Source: Isoetes taiwanensis
Lineage: Eukaryota; Streptophyta; Lycopodiopsida; Isoetales; Isoetaceae
Direction: 5' to 3'
DNA length: 64,000 nucleotides
Assembly (NCBI GenBank): GCA_021234155.1
Contig: JAJEKV010000002.1
Location: 38,677,841 to 38,741,840, forward strand
This document shows, one piece after another, positions 55,196 to 64,000 of this stretch. The notes beneath the pieces are model-generated. The model was not told the DNA's origin, made no database searches, and was given only the letters and a program-made list of their open reading frames with translations. Numbering within the stretch: position 1 is the first letter of the stretch; every line of letters starts with the position of its first letter. The translations under genes were made by a program, and so were the position numbers.

Positions 55196-57906
55196 CTCTC
55201 CCTTCATATTATAATTAGTGCAGCTTATCAAGCTTTTCATATTGCAGAATTTACTGTCTGACAATGATTTTGTTAACAAATCTGCCAACTGCATATTTGT
55301 GTGAACATACTGAACTTGTATTACATTCTTCTGCACCAAATCTCGAATAAAATGCATTTCTAATTCTATGTGCTTTGTCCTTTCATGCATGGTAGGATTC
55401 CTTGTCATAGCAATACAGCTAGTACTATCTGACTTTAGAACAAGAGGATCTTCTTGTTTCATTCCAAGTTCCTCTAGAAGCCTTCTGATCCAACCAAGTT
55501 CTTTAGCAGCCAGTGTAGTTGCTGCATACTCAGCCTCTGCAGAGGATAAAGCAATGGATTTCTGTTTCTTACACTTCCAGGATATGGGACCTCCTCCTAA
55601 CATAAAAATAAATCCAGATGTAGATTTCCTCTCATCCATGTCTCCTGCCTAGTCCAAGTCACTATAAGATTGAAGGTTGAGATTATCACTGTCAAACTCA
55701 ATTCCAAAATAAATGGTGCCCTTGAGATATCTTAAAACTCTTTTTGCTGATTGCCAATGGGCTGAGCTTGGTTCATTGCAATATCTTCTCAATATATTAA
55801 CTGAAAAAGCAATATCTGGCCTGGTATTGTTAGCTAAGTACAATAGACAGCCATTAATTCTCTATATGGTACATTTTTCATTTCATTCCTTTCCTTTTCA
55901 GTTTGAGAAGACATTCTACTTGAAAGCTTACTGCCAGGTATCATTGGAGTTTTCACAGCCTTGGAATCTTCCATATTGAATCTTTTCAAAACTCCCTTTA
56001 TGTTCTGCCCTTGAGATAGACATAATATTTTGTTTGCCCTGTCTCGATATACCTCTATTCCTAAAAACTTTTTTAACTCTCCCAAATCAGACATCTTGAA
56101 CCTCTCACTTAGAATATTCTTGCACTTTTGCAGAATTTCATTATTGCTACTAACCATAATATTGTGATCAACATATAAAGCAATGTAGCAAAATTCTTCA
56201 CCCTGTTTAAACAGATAGATATTTCCATCATTATTTAGTTTGACAAACCCTTGTTCCTGCAAATATGAATCCATGCATAGGTACCATTGCCTTGGAGATT
56301 GTTTCAATCTATAAACTGCTCTTTTTAATTTCCACACTTTATCTCTCCCTTGCTCAAAGCCAGGAGGTTGCTTCATGTAAATATCCTCTTCTAATTTCGC
56401 ATTCAAAACAGGCTGTAGTAACATCCATATGATGTATCTCTAGATCCTTAGCATTAGCCAAAGCCAACAACATTCTAATGCTTGCCATTTTAACTATTGG
56501 TGAAAAAGTGTCCTCATAATCTACTCCATACTTTTGTGTAAATCCTTGCGCCACTAACCTTGCTTTATGCTTGATAGATTTATTGTCACTTCCTTGCTTG
56601 ATTTTGAAGATCCACTTGCAGCCAATTATGTTCTTCCCTTTTGGTGGATCAATTACATCATAAGTATCTGTACTTTTAAAGGCATTTAGCTCATCTTCCA
56701 TTGCCCTTTTCCACTTACATTTATCTGCACTATTGAATGCTTCTTCAACAGTTTTTGGTGCTTCTGTATCTAGCAAAGCTAGTATTTCTACTAAGTTTAA
56801 CTCATCATGTCTAAGTCTTTTGCTTTTTTCTGATGTATCTCTACCAAATAATTCAGTGTTTACCTTGGCCTCTTCTTGTAGAATCTGAGTTTGAGTCCTC
56901 CTTTGTCTTTTTTGAACCTCTACTGCTTCTGTTTTATCTGCATCATTATCTTCTGCTGCCACATGATCACCATCATTATTAATCTCTGGTTCCAGGTCTC
57001 TATGTACCTGCATGTTCACAGGGTCAGCATTAATTTCAATATTATCATCATCACTTGTATATCCGCTATCTGCATGCTTTAGTTCTTGCACCGGCTCTTT
57101 TGTTTTGTCCATATCATACTTAAGTCTTCTGTCCTTATAATATTGTTGTTCATCAAATGTAATGTCCCTGCTTATCACAATTTTCCTTTTCTCTGGATCA
57201 TACATTCTATAAGCTTTCGATTGACTGCCATAACCTACCAAATAGGTAATTCTAGCTCTGTCATCAAGTTTCAATCTTTTTTCCTTTGGAATATGCACAT
57301 AACCTAGACAGCCATAAATCTTAAATTTGTCATAACTTGGTGTTGTACCAGAGCATAGCAATTCAGGTATTAAACCATTAATGCTTGTTGAAGGCAGATT
57401 ATTTTGTATTTCTACTGCTATTTTCGATGCTTCATCCCAAAGGAAATTTGGCAGTCCTGCATGCTTAATCATAGCTCTAACATCATTTAATATAGTCCTA
57501 TTCTTCCTCTCTGCAACTCCATTTTGCTGAGGAGAATGGCTACAAATCAATTGTCTCTGAATTCCTTTCTCTTTGCAATATCTCTTGAACTCATTGGATA
57601 AATATTCTCCTCCTCTGTCTGAGCGTATTTTCTTTATTTTTCTTTATAATGCTGAAGTAAATACCTCCATATTTGGCCTGATGATTTACCTCTGATTTTC
57701 AGCAAAATAGAAACTTTGCTAGTTAAAATAGCATATGCCTCCTTGACCTTAGCTGGACTTATTGACACTCCTTCAGCTGCTGCCTTGTCAGAAGAGCTGC
57801 TTTCTCTTCTCTTAACATCGCTCTTGTAGAAGAAAAATCGCCTCCTCGCCCGCAATAATACTAGTAGAATCAGTAGATCATGAAACCAACTCCCATAAGT
57901 CCTCAT
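55193..57906 (-). pseudogene. pol: Copia pol: integrase end, reverse transcriptase, RNase H
   Basis: Integrase begins near 57,830 and includes SDRGGEY-like remnants, SHSPQQNGVAERKNRTILND, WDEASKIAVEIQN and GCLGYVHIPKEKR. RT follows: KWKRAMEDELNAFKSTDTYD, GCKWIFKIKQGSDNKSIKHK, ARLVAQGFTQKYGVDYEDTF and SPIVKMASIRMLLALA. After a frameshift at about 56,354-56,424 come KQPPGFEQG and the active-site region IALYVDHNIMVSSNNEI. RNase H ends with DERKSTSGFIFMLGGGPISW, SSAEAEYAA and HIELEMHFIRDLV. There are three frameshifts. The RT motif reads YVDH where copia elements have YVDD, so one catalytic Asp is lost. Confidence 0.95.
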
Positions 57907-58034
57907 TCTCTAAAACATTTTTGATATGTTCTTTCCAGATTTGAAAACCTGGACCTCCTTCATAAATTTTTATTCCATTGAGTAAAGAAGCTCCAAATCT
58001 GCTAGACATTGTAACCTGAAAGCTCTGATACCAA

Positions 58035-58704
58035 TGATGTAATTATAGCCCAAGAATCTAGCAGAATTAACAATCTAAGAAGTAATTATGACTTATTCAA
58101 TCACTTACAACTTAGATACAACTAAACTTTAGATCAAAAATCCGAGAGCCCGGGCATTCATCCTTTGATGAATCCGCATCCGATCATCTGAGTGTACTTC
58201 AAACAATCATTGCTGCTCCTTTATATTAGCTTAAGCGGCACCGACTCACAAGGAAGCGGCTCCATATTTCCAGTCGTCGGTCATAGACATACTATTCTCA
58301 ATTTTCCCAAATATCCCACAGGCGTAAAATAAACCTCTGAACCATTGAAACCTAACTAGGTTTCCTCGCGTATATTTTTCACCGCATTTTTTATACGGCA
58401 GAAATATACATGGGCGCTGTTAGCGGAATACGCCTTTTTAATTTGATTCTGAGCATCACAAACGCAAGCAGTGCCCATTTTCTATTTTCGTGCTTTTTAC
58501 TTGCATTCACTGCCACTGCTTCTCATGAATGCTCATATGACTCATAACTACTGCCACTGCTTCTCATAGGCTAGAGCTTGCTCACATTTCAAGACTTATA
58601 TGCTGAAAAGTCATATAGAGGATCAACTGATAATGTCAGAGCAAACTCAGTTATTGCATGAATCAATTGAGAAATACTATTATAATATGAACAAAACCCC
58701 TTCA
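58035..58704 (-). repeat. Copia LTR, right (5')
   Basis: Same ends as the left LTR. The flank GAACT follows at 58,705. High similarity to its partner indicates a younger insertion than its broken coding region might suggest. Confidence 0.95.
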
Positions 58705-58928
58705 GAACTATATACCCATGGTGATATGCATTATTGAAGAAAACTTGGTATGTGCAACATTTACTAAAGACATGTGGCAAATTTGTACCTTGTATTAAGA
58801 TGTAAACTGTAAAAAGAAGGAAAGGAGAAAAAGTAAATCAGAACATACTGATATTTTGTCAAAATTGCATTCCCTTCAGGGTTGTACATTGAGTTTTAGT
58901 TTTGCGTACTCATTTGCCCTCTGAAACC
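58705..58928. other. Spacer between copia LTR and right FOLD copy
   Basis: About 220 bases unique to the right side; the left copy has different sequence here. No gene is seen. Confidence 0.5.
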
Positions 58929-59959
58929 TAGTTCAATGTTTAGAAAATTACACAAGGAAATTCATTGTCACAAGGAATAGACCAGCCACCAAAATTATTT
59001 AATTATCATAAGGAATAATCATTCATTTCATTATCACAAGGAATAATCACAAGGAATTTTGGTTGAGAATCATTATCACATGGAATAGACCAGCTAGCAA
59101 AATATTTTGTTGCCATTCTTTCAACATCATGTGGATCTATATCCTCAACAATTGCACATGTGAGGTTACAAGATGTGTAGTTTTCTCCAAAGAAGTCATG
59201 CACTTCTCTTCTCCTAATTCCTTGGAAATCATCAGGATATCTAATGACATGTCATTTTCCAGATGGATCATATATCATCCCACAAAGGGTGCTGCAAGTG
59301 TTGAATCTGTTGCTTCTGATTGTAGCTTTGCCAAGTCCACAACATTTTGGAGCAGCATAGCAATGGTCATGGGCCCAACACCACCAGGAACAGGTGTTAT
59401 CTATCCTGCCACATCTTTTACTTCGTCAAAATCTACGTCACCAACTGTTCTATATTCCAACTTCTTGCTTGGATCAGTCACTATATTTGTCCCCACATCG
59501 ATTACTGCTGCATCTGGTTAATACAGTCTTGTTTTATCTGAAAGTCAGAATATCAAAAGTTACAATCTTTGGCATCACAAGTTCCTCCAAAAAACTTTTA
59601 TTACCATTTGTGCTTGACCAGCAGCAGCTATTACAATATCTGCATTTTTCACAATACTCTGTGGTTCAACAGTTCGAGAATGCACAATAGTGACAGTTGC
59701 ATCTAGCTTATTTAAAAGCATTGCCACTGGGAGACCGACAATGTTGCTTCTTCCAACCACTACTGCATGCTTTCCAGAAATTTTGATCCCACTTCTTTCC
59801 AGAAGCTCTATGCATCCCTATAATAATTAACCTAAAACAAGAACAATATAAGATGTCCATGATAACAAATATATAGCTTCAGAAAATGGGGCGTGTAATT
59901 TGTTCCAGCTCATACAGATCGCACTATAAATCCCTTACAAGGATTTCATTGATGCTTTC
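58929..59959 (-). pseudogene. FOLD / M16-peptidase chimeric pseudogene, right copy
   Basis: A near-identical second copy of 53,432-54,469 with the same order and the same FOLD-to-M16 joint. FOLD motifs GRSNIVGLPVAMLLNKLDAT and IVIAAAGQAQMVIK lie at 59,593-59,757, and the M16 part (HDFFGENYTSCNLTCAIVED) at 59,080-59,203. Shared lesions include the stop after VKDVAG and the retained-intron-like gap, so the chimera was already dead, or intron-bearing, before duplication. Differences are a few substitutions and small indels, such as a 7-base indel near 59,361. It ends at GATGCTTTC, after which unrelated sequence follows (TGACTATAGTG). Confidence 0.8.
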
Positions 59960-60126
59960 TGACTATAGTGCCAGCCACATGCTTCAGAACTAGTGATTGC
60001 AAAGTGCATGTATTAGTAGATAAAAGTATTTGGATTCTCCAGCATATCTTTGCTCTAATTAAAGAAATAGAAAATCCAAGTCACTACCTATGATGGCACA
60101 ATTGGGTGCTGCAAGGTTTGTAGCTA

Positions 60127-62375
60127 TTAATCAATCAATATACATCCTTGTGCCAATAACAGAGCCCGGGGAGGAAGATGTTGTGCATCCATTCTGTCAA
60201 CCTTATGGAAATACGCAAGGTGCCTGCGCATAGCAGAATGCTGAAGGGGCCAAAAGCCAGTCTCATACAGCAAAATCGGATAAGGCACCGTGTCCTTGAT
60301 GCCTAGGCTGTATGTCAGGAAAGCCTTCTGTACCCTCTCTAGCTTATCCCAAGTGCCCTTGCTAATCGCTGGCCCCCAGACCTCTACCCCATACAGCAAT
60401 ACTGGTTCAACGAGTGCTAGGAACAGGTGTGCTTTGCGTGCCCAATCGCAGAGATCTATTCTGTAACAGCTATTCTGCATTGCATACAGGGCTTTCCATC
60501 CCGTGCTGACCCTTCTTTCTACACAGTCATCCCATAGCATGCTAGCAGAGAAATCGATTCCCAGATACTTAAAGGTTCTTACAACTTCCATACTTTGTCC
60601 TTTGTAATAGAAGTCTGGGATATCATGCTGCGCAGATAGGTTTGGCAGCAGCTTGGTTTTCTGCTGGTTGACGGTCATTCCTGCTATGTCGCAGAATTGA
60701 CTGAGAGCATCCAAATGTTCCTGCATACTCCTAGCTGTATGGGACAATAAGCCCAGATCGTCTACATAGAGCAACTGTTTCACTGTATATGCCTCTGGCA
60801 ACTGCGGGCCACCACCTCCATGTTCTTGCATCTAGGTCTCCAACTTGTCAATATCGAGTCCAAAAATGGACATCCCTGTTTAACACCTATGGTGCTGTTC
60901 ACCTGGTGATCTGACGCAGGCAAAGTGGTATATATTCCGTCATAGAGCCAGTAGATGGCATTCTGCAAATCCTGTGGGACATGTAGCTCCTGCAAGCGTT
61001 GCCACAACAGGTCCCGAGGGACCGTATCATATGCCGTCTTAAAATCCACGAAACAGCAATACAAGTCACATCGTGCATTGCGGCTAGCTTCCATAAGAAT
61101 TCTGAGAGTAAAAATATGACCACTCGTGGAGTGGGCAGGGCGAGAACCTGCTTGGCCAACTGCATGTACTCCAGCTTCCTCAGCCCATTGCGTTAACTTC
61201 TTCTCCAGCACACCTGCTAGAAGTTTTGCGAGTAACGGGCTCACCATGATCATACGGTAGTTGGTGGAGTCATCCCTACTTCCCGTCTTATGAATAGGAG
61301 TGACATTGCTAACCATCCATTCCTGTGGGAGGCCCTCTCTGATGGCCTGATTGATTATCCCTGTCAAAGGCCCGAGCAAAGCTAGCCCACCCCATTTCAA
61401 CAGCTCGGCCTGAAGTCCCTGCAAGTCCTTTGCTTTACCATTAGCAAGATGCCTAAGACCCTGGTGGATGTCCTCCTCTGAAAGCTGTAGTGTTTCTCCT
61501 AGCTGACCTGGTACCTCAGCGATCGCTCCACAGATCAAACATGCGTTGCTGATTTTCTGCAATGTAGCGATGCTTTTTGGATTTCAAGAATGCCTTATAG
61601 TCCCTAATGGCCTGTTGTCGGAGCTGTGGATCTAAGATGGTGCATAGCTGACTCTTTAGAGCCTTACATTTGGCGTCAAACCAGGGGTTCTAAGGGAATT
61701 GCGCGGTGTCCCTTCGCGGGGGCTTTCTTGCTGCAAAGCATTCACTGGCTGCTGCGAGTAAGGCCTTCACCAACCATTCACACTTATCATGCACTGTATA
61801 GAGGGCATCAATCCCCTGTAGCTCACATTCAAGTGCCACCTCATATCCTGTTTGCTTCCGATAGTTCGGGGTGTATCCCAAACCCAAGGGCGCCTGTCCT
61901 GTGGCCACGCCACTGAGTGCCTCCAATCCAAAGTGACATAAAATGGATAGTGGTCTGACAAAGTCTCTTCATCTCTTGTTCCTGTGCCTGTCGCGAAATC
62001 TCTAATGATATGAAGTTCTGGCACTGGAGCTAGGAGATAATCCACCATGCTGGCTCTACCATCGCCCCCGTTGCTTCTGCAAGTGAAGCCCCCTGATCGC
62101 GGCCATCTGAGCATACCATTGCAGATCACCATGTCAAAAATCTGGCATAGCTGCACCAACTCTCTTCCAAAGGCTTCGGAGACTGTATCCTGGGACCGTC
62201 TTGCATGCTGGGATGCCTCTATTTCTAGCCAAAGTGGGTTGGAGTCAGCATTTCCCTGAAAGGTGATCGACTGCCACTGTGCTATACGTGCATTGAAATC
62301 TCCCAATAAAAACACATGACCCTCCTGGCGATACTGCTCTATGTCATCATACAGTTCCCTATAGGGCATATGCAC
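60127..62375 (-). pseudogene. LINE ORF2 remnant: endonuclease and reverse transcriptase
   Basis: Endonuclease (62,375-61,767) shows HVFLLGDFNARIAQWQSITF (Asn/Asp site), VICNGMLRWPRSGGFTCRS and DEETLSDHYPFYVTLDWRH (catalytic SDH). After a frame change the RT (61,562-60,127) shows GLQAELLKWGGLALLGPLTG, SRDDSTNYRMIMVSPLLAKL, AGSRPAHSTSGHIFTLRI, CCFVDFKTAYDTVPRDLLWQ, GVKQGCPF and the active site LLYVDDLGLLSHT. Breaks: a frame change between EN and RT, and another near 60,800-60,830. The catalytic residues themselves are intact. Confidence 0.9.
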
Positions 62376-62410
62376 ATCTATATCTGCCTGATGAACCCTG
62401 TAGAACTTAG
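60127..62410 (-). mobile_element. Second LINE, truncated at both ends
   Basis: Contains the endonuclease C-terminal half and a full RT, on the minus strand. Left of 60,127 no poly(A)-type tail or zinc knuckle is seen, so the 3' part is missing. The 5' end is lost beyond about 62,410. It is of the same general type as the 49.3-51.5 kb LINE but too divergent to be a recent copy. Confidence 0.85.
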
Positions 62411-62800
62411 TGAGATATGTCCTCTGACAAATTCACGTCTATGGATTTTATGCCAACATCAGAACACGCCTTCCTTTTCATCATTATGAGATTTTGAAGA
62501 ACAGCATAGCCAATATACTCAAATGCTATAGCCACCATATTTTACATGCCATAGCCAGCATATGATGGTCGGAACACCATAGCCAACACCATATATACAT
62601 CGAGTCTTTCCTAACCGTCCCTGCCCTAAATTTAAAATCTTGATCTTGAACTATTCCAGGCAACCAACGCAACATATCAGAGCCACCATCAGCAGTCAGG
62701 GCTTCAAAATACCAATCTGGAGCCGAAGTCAAACACCCAGCATGATTATCGCTGGATCAAACTAGAGGAGGCAGAAAAATAAATTCGCCCCCTCTCTCGT
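62411..62800. other. Short stretch with no gene
   Basis: AT-rich, with a repeated 'CATAGCCA' word (ATAGCCAATATACTC, ATAGCCACCATATTT, ATAGCCAGCATATGA, ATAGCCAACACCATA) at 62,505-62,590. No coding evidence. Confidence 0.5.
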
Positions 62801-62804
62801 TGTA

Positions 62805-63525
62805 ATCAAAAACCTATTCTGGAATACAAAGTGTATTCCATAATATATTTTCCGTATTATTTTTGAACCATGATCCAGTATCCTGATTCCCACAACACAA
62901 ACAAAGGAAATTTCTATTATTTGGAATCATGTTCCTGTATCCCCACCAAAAAAAAAAAAAAAAAAAACAAATAAAATCGCAAGGTCATTCAAATAAATTG
63001 AAACAAAAAAGAGCGCAAGGTCTTTGGAAATGCTGAAAAGCTTAGTTAATGTTACTTTGTTGTTCCTTTTACTATTTCAGAATACAAAAAGGGTTTGATA
63101 GTCTTTTCCATTTCGCTATTCTGGAATAGTAAGTGTATTCAGAATACAAAAAGGGTTTCACGTTTCGAATACAGTATCCTTTTTTCCCTACTATCTCCAC
63201 TATTTGAACAAGAGAAGTTTGCTAATGTCTAAGATACATGGAAAATCGGATATTTATTGATCCTTTTAGATCGAAAAACTCTAATCATTGTCTTTTGTGC
63301 TCGATATTTCTCTCATCACTCCTCACACTTTGCATATAACTGAGTATTTTAAAAATACTGTAAATTTTGCATGTGAATATCAAGATTTTATCTTCAATTA
63401 TTGAATATACTACAATTACAATTACTACTTCTTCTATTTTCGCTTAAAAGTTATGTTCTCTTAAAACAGGAGTTCTCTCTAAAAACACACTTGGGGAAAA
63501 TTTTAATTGGTTGAAAAAGTGTCAC
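62805..63525 (+). mobile_element. Deletion derivative of the DUF7869-type TIR transposon
   Basis: The left part carries TATTCTGGAATAC/GTATTCC palindromic repeats like those at 44.95-45.45 kb. The right part from about 63,310 (CTCTCATCACTCCTCACAC, CTGTAAATTTTGCAT, AAAAAGTGTCACTTT) matches 48,990-49,215. No coding sequence lies between. This is the standard form of a non-autonomous (MITE-like) relative with both ends kept. Confidence 0.65.
62949..62968 (+). repeat. Poly(A) run
   Basis: About 20 consecutive A bases inside the deletion derivative. It may be length-variable. Confidence 0.9.
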
Positions 63526-63569
63526 TTTCACACAATCAATTCTCTATTCGCCCCCAAAAAAAGGGCTAT

Positions 63570-64000
63570 TGTGACGTCCCCTATTCGTATACGGTGCCCC
63601 GACCATATAAAACTGGAGTTCATCCCTCCCATCAGCATATTCCACTAACACGAGGCCATCCACCTAACATCGGGCCCTTGGCCAGGAGACCCGACGGGGA
63701 AGAATGGACGTGTCATTCATCCCGTCTCCCTCTGGATCATCCTAGCTGTGGAAGCGTAAACAAACATGAGTACATAACATCAATAATCATACATATAACT
63801 ACCTCCAGGGGTGGTCCACCATAACAAAGTACCTGCAACAGCACATCAGTGACAACAACATGGGAAAATCCTACCCAAGGCTCAGACTCAAGGGAATTGA
63901 CTGACGTGGGCCTCCGAGTTCATAATAGTGGACTTGGCTGGCATAGAACATGGTCACTGGGTAGTCCACTCCATCCGCCCCTCCTGTGCATACTTTGCAG
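63570..64000. repeat. Partial LTR related to the Ty3 element's LTR, cut by the window edge
   Basis: Starts TGTGACGTCCCCTATTCGTA, comparable to TGTGACGCTCC... at 20,021, and shares the blocks GTGTCATTC, CTTGGCTGGCATAGAACAT and TCCACTCCATCCGCCCCTCC followed by TGTGCA(C/T)ACTTTGCAG. Overall it is clearly diverged, so it belongs to a sister family. Whether a full element with an H3-type ORF follows lies outside the window. Confidence 0.8.

Larger units (their letters stand above)
54470..58704 (-). mobile_element. Ty1/copia retrotransposon, internally deleted
   Basis: Two LTRs of about 670 bases (54,522-55,195 and 58,035-58,704), a primer site TGGTATCAGAGC at 58,022-58,033 and a polypurine tract (AAGGGAGAG) beside the left LTR show minus-strand orientation. 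The internal part keeps a gag start (MSSRFGASLLNGIKIYEGGP, about 58,008 down), then jumps straight to integrase, so most of gag and all of protease are deleted. Outside the left LTR, at 54,470-54,521, is a second primer site plus gag start. No target duplication is visible. Confidence 0.9.

Overview
This is nuclear DNA from a land plant with a repeat-rich genome. It is AT-rich, its host genes are split into small exons with GT..AG introns, and it carries plant-type retrotransposons (iMet-tRNA primer sites), Helitron ends, MITEs and LINEs. A fern or another large-genome seed-free plant is my best guess, from the mix of element types; this is an inference. Nothing bacterial or organellar was seen. 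Host genes are few and mostly decayed: an ABCC transporter fragment (5.7-7.0 kb), a C-terminal exon trio of an unknown gene (7.05-7.44 kb), an intronless NUP50-like pseudogene (12.9-13.7 kb, minus), a KIAA0930/DUF2045-family gene fragment in exons (13.9-15.3 kb), an intact-looking 198-codon ORF with a TATA box (38.0-38.6 kb), and a delta-9 acyl desaturase fragment (40.4-40.7 kb).

Mobile DNA fills most of the rest. The centrepiece is a 12.8 kb Ty3/gypsy chromovirus on the minus strand (20,021-32,785) with both LTRs, primer site, polypurine tract, gag-PR-RT-RH-IN and a chromodomain. Upstream of gag it carries about 3.3 kb of extra ORFs. The first of these (29,433-30,524) is unbroken and encodes a 363-residue protein. 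Its last ~120 residues are unmistakably histone H3: the complete histone fold and a reduced tail, joined to a ~243-residue N-terminal part I do not recognise. A histone H3 domain fused into an LTR retrotransposon whose integrase also has a chromodomain is the most unusual thing in the window.

Right of it lie Helitron 3' ends (17.4 and 34.7 kb), a duplicated SINE-like unit (34.9-35.5 kb), a foldback and MITE cluster (36.0-37.7 kb), a strand-biased degenerate repeat (41.4-44.1 kb) and a (GATA)n array. Next come a decayed TIR transposon with a DUF7869-like protein (44.9-49.2 kb), a truncated LINE (49.3-51.5 kb), and the 3' end of another LTR element (51.5-52.7 kb). A Ty1/copia element (54.5-58.7 kb) is flanked by two copies of a FOLD/M16-peptidase chimeric pseudogene. 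A second LINE (60.1-62.4 kb), a deletion derivative of the TIR transposon (62.8-63.5 kb) and the start of another Ty3 LTR (63.57 kb to the edge) complete the window.

Family names come from reading translated motifs. No database search was possible, so exon limits and element ends are by eye.
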